Of a stretch of 64,000 nucleotides of DNA, positions 43,509-51,759 are shown in pieces. The stretch is taken from assembly GCA_002393575.1 (NCBI GenBank), contig DGSN01000067.1:17933-81932 (forward strand), in the 5' to 3' direction. Position 1 is the stretch's first letter, and every line of letters begins with the position of its first letter. Position numbers and translations under genes: made by a program. This stretch comes from Prevotellaceae bacterium UBA4361 (GTDB lineage Bacteria; Bacteroidota; Bacteroidia; Bacteroidales; Bacteroidaceae). Below the pieces are notes generated by a model. It was not told where the DNA came from. It saw only the letters and a program-made list of their open reading frames with translations, and did not search any database.

Positions 43509-44435
43509 TTATTCTTTGGTAATTTTATTCTCACGCTTGAGCCTTCTTGCAATGTTGTCAATGATGCCATTGACATAACCTGCGCTCTTCGACGTACTAT
43601 AATATTTAGCAATTTCAACAAATTCGTTGATTGTGACAGATGTAGGAATTTGAGGGAAACTCAGTATTTCTGCCACGGCAACTTGCATGATGATAACATC
43701 CATAAAAGCCAAGCGATTGAACTCCCAGTTCCTCACGCTCTGAGCAATGAGGTCACGATAGTATTCGTCGTTAGTGATAGCGCGACGGAACAAACGAGTG
43801 GCAAACTCACGATCCTCTATGTCTTTGAATTCGGGCAGCAATTCTTGCTCTTCACCCTTAGTGGAATCGAAGCGCTTGATGGTCTTGAGAACGAATGTAT
43901 CCACTATCTCTTTATCGTCGTTCCAATAAAGACTCTGTTCTTCAAGGATGTCATCAATCTGCTCGTCCTTCATGATGATATTCTTGTAGATTTTCCGCCA
44001 CAACTCCTTATCAGCATCATAGTCGTTTTCTTCTGCCGACATGTAAGCCTGGAAATAGTCTGATTCCTGGATTTTCTCATAAAGACTCTTCAGATAGGTT
44101 CTCTCGTCTCTCCAGCTCCACTTTTTGTTTTCCCTAAAATCGCTCAATTGCTTGTTGGCTTCCAATTGAGCAACAAACTTATTATCAACAAAGCGATGGC
44201 TGATAACTTCTTCCTTATGAGCGACACGATTCAACTGTTCCTTTTGCTCAAGAAGCTCAAAAGCAAAGCGTGTTTCATCTATCATAAGAATGAGCAAATA
44301 ATGATAAAGGTCGTAGGCTTTAGAAAGGCTGAAGAGTAGTTCTTTCTCTGCTGTATCAAGATTCTTACCACCATTTTGATAGTAAGAATACATCAGCTGA
44401 ACTATCTTAATTCTAATTAAATTACGATTAATCAT
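43509..44435 (-). CDS. nusB: Transcription antitermination protein NusB
   Basis: A 308-aa NusB, about twice the E. coli length because Bacteroidota NusB carries an N-terminal helical extension; the RNA-binding domain is in the second half (ERDWEFNRLAFMDVIIMQVA-like stretch, then VTINEFVEIAKYYST and FVNGIIDNIARRL-like end). It acts in rRNA transcription antitermination. First gene of the operon nusB-yajC-ybbR-coaE-DUF5606. Confidence 0.92.
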   Translation of the reverse strand: MINRNLIRIKIVQLMYSYYQNGGKNLDTAEKELLFSLSKAYDLYHYLLILMIDETRFAFELLEQKEQLNRVAHKEEVISHRFVDNKFVAQLEANKQLSDFRENKKWSWRDERTYLKSLYEKIQESDYFQAYMSAEENDYDADKELWRKIYKNIIMKDEQIDDILEEQSLYWNDDKEIVDTFVLKTIKRFDSTKGEEQELLPEFKDIEDREFATRLFRRAITNDEYYRDLIAQSVRNWEFNRLAFMDVIIMQVAVAEILSFPQIPTSVTINEFVEIAKYYSTSKSAGYVNGIIDNIARRLKRENKITKE

Positions 44436-44477
44436 AGCAAAAAACTCTTTTTTTACTTTACGCTGTTTTACTTAGTG

Positions 44478-44508
44478 CAAAGGTACGAACTTTTAGTGAA
44501 TAAACAAG
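44478..44508 (-). promoter_or_regulatory. Promoter of the nusB operon
   Basis: On the minus strand CTTG (44505-44508), a 19-bp spacer and TACCTTTG (44478-44485). The -7 box is perfect; the -33 box has one mismatch. It lies 43 bp before the nusB start. Confidence 0.7.
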
Positions 44509-44654
44509 CAGATTAACAAAAATAAGGGGTCAAACATAAAAAATACCACTTGAAATTTGACAGTCTAAATTTTTTTAGACAAATTTGCACCGAGAAATAA
44601 ACTATAACAATTTTGTGTCTTTTTAATGTGTATTTATAATTAATTGAACGAAAA

Positions 44655-44993
44655 ATGAATCTACCAGAAAAAGATTTCGTCTTTTCAGAGAGCGTGAAGG
44701 CGGGCAAGCGTATTTATTATTTTGATGTGAAGCAGAGTAGGAATGGCGAAAAGTACATTTCCATCACCGAAAGTAAGAAAATTTATGACGATGGTTCTGA
44801 TTTCCAGCAAGTACATTTTGAGAAGCATAAGATATTTCTCTACAAGGAAGATTACGAAAAATTCATGAATGCGCTCAACAAAGTGCTGAAAATTGCATCT
44901 GAAGGCGAAGACGGCAATGTTTATTTTCCACATCGAGAGAATGAGCACTCGGAAGAAAACGAAAAAGACGAACAAATCGATATTGAATTCTAA
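44655..44993 (+). CDS. PUR-family (DUF3276) nucleic-acid-binding protein
   Basis: A 112-aa protein with one PUR repeat (KRIYYFDVKQSRNGEKYISITESK, quoted here in part as YYFDVKQSRNGEKYI) and an acidic tail. Bacterial PUR-domain proteins, such as BpuR of Borrelia, bind RNA and DNA. In Bacteroidota it is conserved but poorly studied. It stands alone, divergent from nusB. Confidence 0.82.
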   Translation: MNLPEKDFVFSESVKAGKRIYYFDVKQSRNGEKYISITESKKIYDDGSDFQQVHFEKHKIFLYKEDYEKFMNALNKVLKIASEGEDGNVYFPHRENEHSEENEKDEQIDIEF

Positions 44994-45080
44994 ATTCGTA
45001 CTCCCCAAGCTATTTTCTAACAGATAATTGGTTGAAATCTTTTTGTTTTATGATTATCTAAAGCAAAAAGAGATGGTATT

Positions 45081-45112
45081 TTTGTCTATTTAAGAAATTT
45101 ATCGTAAATTTG
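45081..45112 (+). promoter_or_regulatory. Promoter of rplY
   Basis: TTTG (45081-45084), a 20-bp spacer and TAAATTTG (45105-45112): consensus promoter 94 bp before rplY. The leader includes a CTCCCCCCTTGTGGGAG palindrome at 45128-45144. Confidence 0.7.
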
Positions 45113-45206
45113 CAACGCTTTTTTCGACTCCCCCCTTGTGGGAGACCATGTGTGATGGAGAATTAAGCATAAACTTAATTTATAGTAACACAAAAAACAA
45201 TTAAAA

Positions 45207-45806
45207 ATGAAAGAAATCACAATCAATGCACAAGTTCGCAAGGATCTTGGCAAAAAGGCAAGTCGCGACCTTCGCCGTACAGGTAACGTCCCTGCAGTAG
45301 TTTACGGTGTAGAAAAAGACGCAAACGGTGCTCCTATAGCACAGCCATTGACTATTTCTCAGAAGGAGCTTGCAAAGCTCATTTACACTCCTAATGTTTA
45401 CATCGTGAACCTCAACATCGAAGGCAAGGAAGTGAAGGCTATCCTCAAGGAGCTTCAGAACGATTACGTGAAGGACACTCCTATCCACGTTGACTTCTAT
45501 CAGATTACTGATGCTCCAATCGTAATGGAGATTCCTGTTAAGCTCAACGGTCTTGCTGAAGGTGTACGTGCCGGTGGTAAGCTCTCTCTCAATATCCGCA
45601 AGTTGAAAGTGAAGGCTCCTTACACCAAGTTCCCAGACGTACTCGAAATCGATGTTACGAACCTCGGTCTTGGCAAGTCGATGAAGGTTGAGGCTCTCAA
45701 CTTCGAAGGTCTTGAAATCATCACTTCTAAGGAAGCTGTCGTTTGCGCAGTACGTATGACTCGTGCAGCTCGTGCAGCAGCCGACGCAGCAGAAGCTGAA
45801 GGATAA
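45207..45806 (+). CDS. rplY: 50S ribosomal protein L25 / general stress protein Ctc
   Basis: A 199-aa long-form L25 (TL5/Ctc type) that binds 5S rRNA. The N-terminal L25 domain (about 1-90) contains RKDLGKKASRDLRRTGNVPAV. The C-terminal beta domain follows, ending in an Ala/Glu-rich tail. Codon bias resembles nifJ, as expected for a ribosomal gene. Followed by a strong terminator. Confidence 0.95.
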   Translation: MKEITINAQVRKDLGKKASRDLRRTGNVPAVVYGVEKDANGAPIAQPLTISQKELAKLIYTPNVYIVNLNIEGKEVKAILKELQNDYVKDTPIHVDFYQITDAPIVMEIPVKLNGLAEGVRAGGKLSLNIRKLKVKAPYTKFPDVLEIDVTNLGLGKSMKVEALNFEGLEIITSKEAVVCAVRMTRAARAAADAAEAEG

Positions 45807-45833
45807 GAGAGTCAATCAGTAACTTCAAATATT

Positions 45834-45873
45834 AACCGAACTATGGGAACTTCTTCTTATAGTTCGGTTTTTT
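45834..45873 (+). terminator. Strong terminator of rplY
   Basis: AACCGAACTAT (45834-45844) pairs perfectly with ATAGTTCGGTT (45859-45869); loop of 14 nt; T-run 45868-45873. It ends only about 10 bp before the first possible pth start, so pth needs readthrough or a hidden promoter. Confidence 0.9.
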
Positions 45874-45882
45874 ATTAAACAC

Positions 45883-46515
45883 ATGAATATCTGGAAAAAG
45901 TTTGTTTCTTTTTTCATAAGGAACAACAATCAAAATAATACTGAAACCGAAATGAAATACCTCATTGCTGGACTGGGTAATATCGGAGACGAATACGAAG
46001 GAACAAGACACAACATTGGCTTTAGAGTCGCTGATGCGTTAGCTAATTCTTGCAACATCAATTTTGAAGACAAACGATATGGATTTGTTGGTATGGGAAG
46101 GGTGAAAAATGCCGAGTTAGTCATATTGAAGCCTTCAACTTATATGAATCTGAGTGGAAATGCAGTTAGATACTGGATGCAAAAGGAAAATATCCCTGTA
46201 GAAAGATTATTAGTGGTATGTGATGATATATCTCTTCCTTTTGGAAAACTGAGAATGCGTCCTGGTGGAAGCGATGGAGGACACAACGGTTTGAAGAACA
46301 TAGCATCTGTTATTGGTACCCAACAATTTGCTCGATTAAAATTTGGAGTAGGAAATGATTTTCCCAAAGGTACACAAGTTGATTACGTGTTAGGAAAATT
46401 TTCCGAAGTAGATTTAAAAACGATGGACGAAAGAGTTGATGTGTTTGTGCAAGCCATTAAATCTTTCTGCCTCGCAGGGATTCAAATTACAATGAATCAG
46501 TTTAACAAGAAGTAG
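45883..46515 (+). CDS. pth: Peptidyl-tRNA hydrolase
   Basis: Pth releases tRNA from stalled peptidyl-tRNA. The catalytic His is in YEGTRHNIGF; KPSTYMNLSG and RMRPGGSDGGHNGLKNI are family signatures. The frame opens at 45883 (210 aa), but the conserved start MKYLIAGLGNIGDEY is at 45952, giving the usual 187 aa. Either start is possible; no Shine-Dalgarno decides. The extra 23 residues (Asn-rich) would be unusual for the family. Confidence 0.93.
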   Translation: MNIWKKFVSFFIRNNNQNNTETEMKYLIAGLGNIGDEYEGTRHNIGFRVADALANSCNINFEDKRYGFVGMGRVKNAELVILKPSTYMNLSGNAVRYWMQKENIPVERLLVVCDDISLPFGKLRMRPGGSDGGHNGLKNIASVIGTQQFARLKFGVGNDFPKGTQVDYVLGKFSEVDLKTMDERVDVFVQAIKSFCLAGIQITMNQFNKK

Positions 46516-46525
46516 TTTTTAAGCA

Positions 46526-46609
46526 TAAAAAAATTGCTTATCATCACGACAAGCAATCTTTACTAACCTTAAAATAAATCTAATACCATGAAAAACACAT
46601 GCAAATGTA
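46526..46609 (-). ncRNA. Candidate small RNA of about 70 nt
   Basis: On the minus strand a TACATTTG -7 box (46602-46609), with ATTG 18 bp further upstream, is followed about 70 nt later by a hairpin (ATTGCTT, 11-nt loop, AAGCAAT; 46533-46557) and a run of seven T on the transcript strand (46526-46532). No ORF lies between. The unit would be transcribed toward the 3' end of pth and end at its stop. I infer a small RNA from the promoter-terminator pair alone; the hairpin could instead serve only pth. Confidence 0.4.
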
Positions 46610-46716
46610 CGACTTATTTTTTATATACAATGCTTTTTAGCATCTTTTTGCTCGCTAATTAATAATAATTAACAATCATGCAGTAAAACAAACCACTTTT
46701 ATAGTAAAACAAAAGA

Positions 46717-46744
46717 AATGCCAACGAACTAATTCGTTGGCATT
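46717..46744 (-). terminator. Terminator after the small peptide gene
   Basis: AATGCCAACGAA (46717-46728) and TTCGTTGGCATT (46733-46744) form a perfect 12-bp stem with a 4-nt loop. On the minus strand TTCTTTTGTTTT follows. It is 42 bp past the stop of the 63-aa gene. Confidence 0.7.
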
Positions 46745-46785
46745 AAAATTTTCAAGAATTCAAATCTAATACGTGAAGCAGGACA

Positions 46786-46977
46786 TTACCAAAGGTCACC
46801 CCAAGATTGTGATTCACCCTTTTCCTTCTTCACATCTATTTCACCAGTAGGGTTTCCTTCGATAATCGATACAGGTGGCTTATTACCATCGATAGCCCAT
46901 GATGTTTCTTTCAATAAGGTGTGGAAATCGTAGAGTTCTACTTCCATACCAGGTATGATGTATGTTTTCTTTTCCAT
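46786..46977 (-). CDS. Small 63-aa protein of unknown function
   Basis: Encodes MEKKTYIIPGMEVELYDFHT and ends SWGDLW. I do not recognise a named family. Many Bacteroidales genomes encode peptides of about 60 residues with a similar opening (basic start, YxxPxxxV) and a variable, often Trp/Gly-rich end; their role is unknown. It lies 27 bp downstream of the secreted protein at 47005 on the same strand and has its own terminator, so it is likely a real co-transcribed gene. No signal peptide. Confidence 0.6.
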   Translation of the reverse strand: MEKKTYIIPGMEVELYDFHTLLKETSWAIDGNKPPVSIIEGNPTGEIDVKKEKGESQSWGDLW

Positions 46978-47004
46978 ATTATATGCTTCAATTATATAGA
47001 TTAA

Positions 47005-47952
47005 TTACTTAACAACATACTTCTTGCCGTTCATAATATAAATACCATGAGGAAGATCATTAGTAGATTCACCCATCTTACGAACTAATTGTCCGTTAAG
47101 ATTATAGATGGCACCTGAATAAGTTTTACCTGCTGCGACGTTGATGATTGCACTTGCTTCTGCATCTTCTTCACCATCAACAAGAACGCGATAAGAAGAC
47201 AAAGAACTTGAAGCGTCATCATCATTATCATAAATCCATCCGCGATAACCTTTGATAGACTTTGGCTCAGTAAGATGCCACATGTCACCATCACTGAAAA
47301 CGTATGCACCAACAGGAGCTTCAGATTTTACGTATGTACCACTTGAAGAGATGGTATTGTGAGTATCAGAACCCTCACCACCTTTACCTGTATATTTGGT
47401 ACCAATTTCCTTGAATCGACGAGGATTAAACTTATGTTTACCCAAAGAATAGTATTCACCAGTATATGACGAAGTAGCACCTGTGCCATCTGTTACTGTA
47501 ACAGTACCATTAGTTGGAGCTTTTACACCTTTTATAATATAGAAAACACCTGCGCCAATTGCAGTACCACCTTCCGACAAATCCTTTGTTTCAAAGTCGA
47601 TAATCATTGGATTATCAGACATTGAACCAACACCAACAGGTTCTGCAATAACAACTTCATCACCGAAAGCATCCTTCACTTGCTGAGTAGTCAAATCCAT
47701 AGGAAATACAAATGTATTCCACTTTGAACCCGACTGGAAAGTTCTGTGCAAAAGAACTTCTGTGTTCACATAATCAGTTCCAACAGAGCCTGGCATACCT
47801 TGTACATCGCTATACAAATAGTCGAGTGTACCTTTTCCACTTGCTGATACATAATCCTCATCAAAGAGAACTGCCTGAGCATTTGCCTGTTGAACTGAAA
47901 CTAACCCCATCACTGTAGCAGTAACGAGACTAAGAAGTCTAAGTTTTTTCAT
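47005..47952 (-). CDS. Secreted protein with a C-terminal sorting-like domain
   Basis: A 315-aa exported protein. Signal peptide MKKLRLLSLVTATVMGL..ANA; ATG at 47950-47952 is used. The middle is beta-rich with no recognised enzyme motif (KWNTFVFPMDLTTQQVKDAF). The C-terminal about 45 residues, GAIYNLNGQLVRKM..LPHGIYIMNGKKYVVK, have the form of Prevotella/T9SS C-terminal sorting domains, pointing to export through the type IX system whose PorQ is encoded at 10613. Function unknown. Confidence 0.72.
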   Translation of the reverse strand: MKKLRLLSLVTATVMGLVSVQQANAQAVLFDEDYVSASGKGTLDYLYSDVQGMPGSVGTDYVNTEVLLHRTFQSGSKWNTFVFPMDLTTQQVKDAFGDEVVIAEPVGVGSMSDNPMIIDFETKDLSEGGTAIGAGVFYIIKGVKAPTNGTVTVTDGTGATSSYTGEYYSLGKHKFNPRRFKEIGTKYTGKGGEGSDTHNTISSSGTYVKSEAPVGAYVFSDGDMWHLTEPKSIKGYRGWIYDNDDDASSSLSSYRVLVDGEEDAEASAIINVAAGKTYSGAIYNLNGQLVRKMGESTNDLPHGIYIMNGKKYVVK

Positions 47953-48259
47953 AAGCATTTATTTTTTTATTATCAATTATTCAATTTCACCTGCCTAACA
48001 TGTCAAAATTGTAATCAATATATTTTAAATTATGACTTCAAATATACGGAATACAATAATGTCATGTTTACTCGTTCTAATAAATCAAAACTCACGCAAA
48101 TTTAGTCAATAATTTTTATTCAGCAATTACATCAATGAGAGAAATACTGTATATTTAACAAAAATTAAGCATTTCACCATATCATTGTGCAAATAAATTG
48201 AATAATTATAAAAAACTCAGATATAATTGATTCAAAAAAGCGTGAATTCATCGGTATAA
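47953..48259. other. AT-rich gap with one promoter element
   Basis: A 307-bp gap. The only signal I see is TATATTTG on the minus strand at 48039-48046, a TAnnTTTG -7 box for the secreted-protein gene, giving a leader of about 85 nt. The rest is AT-rich with no ORF or repeat. Confidence 0.45.
48039..48046 (-). promoter_or_regulatory. -7 promoter element of the secreted-protein gene
   Basis: TATATTTG on the minus strand, about 87 bp before the start at 47952. No clear -33 box. Confidence 0.45.
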
Positions 48260-49231
48260 TTATGGCTCTTCAGATAAGGAATCCGTAGGATAAATATCCT
48301 CTCGGGTTGCAATCAGGTTATGGTAAATGAATACCTTGTTAGATGTCAAACTATCCTTCACTGCATTCAAACCCTTTTCTTTCAATTTTGCAACTTTGGC
48401 TTCAACATTTGGCAAAGCAATTTGAAGCATGGTATAATCTTCTGATGACACATCAAAAACGCGGAAACTGTAATTCAACCCAGCATCAAACACGTATGGT
48501 GTAAACGTTGGGTCTTGGCAAAACGAATAGATAAAAGCATCTTTGATGAGATAATCAATTTCTGCATCTGTCATAGTGCTAATACTATACATGTCACCAT
48601 TTAGAGCTAACTCATACTCTAAAACCTCATCACGAAGAGATTCTCCGACGACCAAACAACCATCATCAATTTCGTAAGGAAGAAGGTTCGATTCATGTTC
48701 GATGAGAAGAGCAATCTGTTTTTTCAGAATTTTTGATTTCATACGAGCTTGATGAGCCAGATTCACCACCTGATTCAACGTGGCTTCATAACGTATAATA
48801 GAATCACTGCCGGTACCTTGTATGTCACAGATGAAATGCTCTATGTTTCGTTCTTCCATGTCGGATATGAAATGAGTCTGCAATTCGATATTAGGGATTT
48901 GCAAACGTATCAACTGACGGAAACATTCTTTGTCGTCTTCAGCTACAACATTGGTATTTCCATGAAACTCCACAAAAACATGCAAGTAATTTGAATCAGC
49001 TTTTTCTACTGGTGCGACAGGTATTTTTACATTTTTGATATAGCCACAAATACCTATTGGCAAAGGACATGTTAGATTGAACGAATCCACTTTCGCTCTA
49101 AATTCTTCATCAAAATGATATTTGTATTTATCAAAAGCACCATTTTGATATGAATAAAAAGCGACTCCCACTGCAAAGATAAACAACACAGCGAAAACAC
49201 ACCTTATTATATTATTACGAGTGAACTTCAT
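48260..49231 (-). CDS. Membrane-anchored protein of unknown function
   Basis: A 323-aa protein starting MKFTRNNIIRCVFAV (ATG at 49229-49231), with one N-terminal helix (about 8-28) and a soluble extracytoplasmic remainder. I do not recognise a family. It has an acidic C-terminus (PTDSLSEEP) and mixed alpha/beta composition. Single gene with its own consensus promoter at 49273-49304; expression appears independent of hypD, which ends at a terminator beside that promoter. Confidence 0.7.
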   Translation of the reverse strand: MKFTRNNIIRCVFAVLFIFAVGVAFYSYQNGAFDKYKYHFDEEFRAKVDSFNLTCPLPIGICGYIKNVKIPVAPVEKADSNYLHVFVEFHGNTNVVAEDDKECFRQLIRLQIPNIELQTHFISDMEERNIEHFICDIQGTGSDSIIRYEATLNQVVNLAHQARMKSKILKKQIALLIEHESNLLPYEIDDGCLVVGESLRDEVLEYELALNGDMYSISTMTDAEIDYLIKDAFIYSFCQDPTFTPYVFDAGLNYSFRVFDVSSEDYTMLQIALPNVEAKVAKLKEKGLNAVKDSLTSNKVFIYHNLIATREDIYPTDSLSEEP

Positions 49232-49272
49232 CCAAATCAATTTTACACATTATATATAGTTAGAACCAGTTG

Positions 49273-49304
49273 CAAAGGTAATTGTTTTCTAATAATTATG
49301 CAAA
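49273..49304 (-). promoter_or_regulatory. Promoter of the 48260-49231 gene
   Basis: On the minus strand TTTG (49301-49304), a 20-bp spacer and TACCTTTG (49273-49280): full consensus. It begins 7 bp after the hypD terminator. Confidence 0.75.
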
Positions 49305-49311
49305 TTATAAT

Positions 49312-49347
49312 CAAAAAGGAGCAAGTTTTCACTTCAAACTTGCTCCT
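49312..49347 (-). terminator. Terminator of the dnaB-hypE-hypD operon
   Basis: AGGAGCAAGTTT (49317-49328) and AAACTTGCTCCT (49336-49347) form a perfect 12-bp stem with a 7-nt loop; on the minus strand TTTTTG follows. 11 bp after the hypD stop. Confidence 0.88.
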
Positions 49348-49358
49348 AAACCGATAAC

Positions 49359-51728
49359 TTAAAAAGTTGTTTGTTCCGTTCGATTGATGATTTCGTTCTG
49401 TAAATCTTCGCCCAGGTCATTGAAATAATCTGAATAGCCTGCCACACGAACAATCAAGTCGCGATAATTTTCTGGATGCTTTTGCGCATCTCGAAGGGTA
49501 TCAGCATTCACCACATTGAACTGGATATGATGACCATCCATTCTGAAGTATGCACGAATCAAGTGTACCAAGTTCATGCATCCTTCTTCCGTTGAAAGCA
49601 AAGATGGAGTGAATTTTTGGTTCAGCAAGGTGCCTCCAGTCTTAATATGATCTATCTTGGCAGCAGAACGAATCACAGCAGTTGGACCATTCGTGTCAAC
49701 TCCTTGCACAGGAGAAATACCTTCAGAAAGCACCTTCCAAGCATTTCTGCCATCAGGTGTAGCACCCGTAACACTACCAAAATACACATGGCACGTGGTT
49801 GGAAGCATATTCACACGGTAATCACCGCCTCGCGGAGACTTGTGACCAGAAAGCGCATCATAGTACATATCAAACACAGCCACTTCCTGTTCATCTGCAT
49901 AATCATCGTCATTGCCATATTTTGGAGTATGATATACAAGCTGATATTGCAATTCTTCATATCCCTTGAAATCAGCCTCCATAGCTTTCTGGAGAGTGGA
50001 CATCGCTACATCTTTCTTGTCATAAACATGATAGCGAAGCGACGTGAGCATATCCGTTATGCTACCAAGACCAACTCCTTGCACATAACTGGAATTGTAT
50101 CGTGCACCACCACACATATAGTCCTTTCCTTTGGCAATGCAATCGTCAATCAGAATAGACAAGAATGGTACAGGCATATTCTTCATGAAGATACGTTCTA
50201 TGATATTATTTCCAGTCAGCTTGATACGCATGAAGTGGTTCACCTGTGCACGGAAAGCATTGAAAAGTTCTTCGTATGTCTTGTAATCCGTAGCCATACC
50301 AGTGCGAATACCAATTTGCTTTCCTGTACGCTTGTCGAAACCATCATTGAGTGTCAATTCAAGAATCTTTGGCAGATTAAAATAACCCGTCAAGATATAA
50401 GCTTCTGTTCCAAAAGCACCTGTTTCAACACAACCAGAGCATCCACCGTTCCGAGCATCCTTCACATCCTTACCAGCTCGAAGCATCTCTTGCACGAGTG
50501 CATCTGTATTGAAAACAGAAGGTTGACCAAAACCCGTCTTGATAATTTCCACAGCTTGACGAATGAAACGGTCTGAATTCTTTTTACTTACTTGTATCAT
50601 AGAACTTGGCTGCAACAAACGCATTTCTTTGATAACATCAAGCAAAATATACGACATTTCATTTACGCCATCACTTCCATCTTCCTTCACACCTCCAACA
50701 TTGATGAGGCAGAAATCCGTGTAAGTACCACTTTCGGCAGCAGTGACACCAACCTTTGGAGGCGATGGGTGATTGTTGAATTTCACCCAGAACGACTGAA
50801 GTACCTCATACACTTCCTCCTTAGTGGTAGTTCCTTCATCCATTTCCTTTTTATAAAGAGGATAAAGACTCTGGTCAAGACGTCCAGGATTGAACGAATC
50901 CCAAGGGTTCAACTCCGTTACGACTCCTAAGTGGATGAACCAATAATGCTGGAGAGCTTCATGCACAGTTTCTGGAGCATGAGCAGGAACTTTGCGACAA
51001 ATACGAGCCATTTCCAACAACTCATTTTTGCGCTTCTCGTCCTTCTCATTTGCTGCCAATTCCTCTAATTTATCAGCATGGCGATTAGCATACATAATCA
51101 TGGCATCACAAACGATGTCCATAGCACGAAGTTCGTCAATCTTATCAATACCTTCAGGGTCATTCACCAAATCCACAGACTTCATGCTTTCAGCGATTTG
51201 CTTTTTCAAGTCAAGCAATCCTGTGTGGAACATCTTGATACCCAGCGCCGTATGTCCAGGGGCACGTTGTTCTTGGAACTCTGTAAATATACCCGCTGCG
51301 TATGAGTCTTTCCACTCCTGAGGCAGAGCCTTGAAAATACGCTCACGATTACTCTTACCCTTCCAGAAAGGAATGATAATATCCCGATATGCAGCACGTG
51401 TCTCCTCGTCGCTCTTGAAGGAAACCTTCTCTCTGTCGTTAAGAATCTTGAGGTCCTCTTCTGTATGAATACATATTTCAGGATATGTAGGCGTAGCTTT
51501 TGGTGCTGGACCACGCTCTCCTACAATCAACTCGCCTTCATTGATACAGATGTACTTGTGCTCAAGAATGTACTTAAAAGATAAAGCACGCTGCACAGGG
51601 ACTGGCTCAGCATCAGCTATTCCCGATTGATAGAATTCGGTGATGAGAAGTGCGCGTTCTGCACTAATGCGATTCACAGCATTGAGACTTTGCTCACGCA
51701 GTTTCTTGATTCTTTCTGTCATTTGCAT
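49359..51728 (-). CDS. hypD: Glycyl radical enzyme, trans-4-hydroxy-L-proline dehydratase type (HypD)
   Basis: A 789-aa glycyl radical dehydratase. The thiyl Cys433 and Glu435 lie in GGCSGCVETGAFG. The radical Gly764 lies in RVAGYSDYF. Both positions are within a residue of those I recall for Clostridioides HypD (C434, G765). QRAPGH, TPKYGNDDDYAD, DHIKTGGTLLNQ and NGPTAVI also agree with HypD rather than with glycerol dehydratase or CutC. HypD removes water from hydroxyproline to give pyrroline-5-carboxylate, which proC reduces to proline. proC is not in the window. The activase is encoded 31 bp upstream. Specificity is a strong inference, not proof. Confidence 0.85.
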   Translation of the reverse strand: MQMTERIKKLREQSLNAVNRISAERALLITEFYQSGIADAEPVPVQRALSFKYILEHKYICINEGELIVGERGPAPKATPTYPEICIHTEEDLKILNDREKVSFKSDEETRAAYRDIIIPFWKGKSNRERIFKALPQEWKDSYAAGIFTEFQEQRAPGHTALGIKMFHTGLLDLKKQIAESMKSVDLVNDPEGIDKIDELRAMDIVCDAMIMYANRHADKLEELAANEKDEKRKNELLEMARICRKVPAHAPETVHEALQHYWFIHLGVVTELNPWDSFNPGRLDQSLYPLYKKEMDEGTTTKEEVYEVLQSFWVKFNNHPSPPKVGVTAAESGTYTDFCLINVGGVKEDGSDGVNEMSYILLDVIKEMRLLQPSSMIQVSKKNSDRFIRQAVEIIKTGFGQPSVFNTDALVQEMLRAGKDVKDARNGGCSGCVETGAFGTEAYILTGYFNLPKILELTLNDGFDKRTGKQIGIRTGMATDYKTYEELFNAFRAQVNHFMRIKLTGNNIIERIFMKNMPVPFLSILIDDCIAKGKDYMCGGARYNSSYVQGVGLGSITDMLTSLRYHVYDKKDVAMSTLQKAMEADFKGYEELQYQLVYHTPKYGNDDDYADEQEVAVFDMYYDALSGHKSPRGGDYRVNMLPTTCHVYFGSVTGATPDGRNAWKVLSEGISPVQGVDTNGPTAVIRSAAKIDHIKTGGTLLNQKFTPSLLSTEEGCMNLVHLIRAYFRMDGHHIQFNVVNADTLRDAQKHPENYRDLIVRVAGYSDYFNDLGEDLQNEIINRTEQTTF

Positions 51729-51759
51729 ATTGAGAAGATTTTTAGTGATAGTCTTTAAT

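Noticed and set aside
46588..46662. 24-codon plus-strand ORF (MKNTCKCTTYF start)
   Set aside because: It overlaps the minus-strand promoter box and has no promoter of its own; the sequence is better explained as the start of a minus-strand transcription unit.
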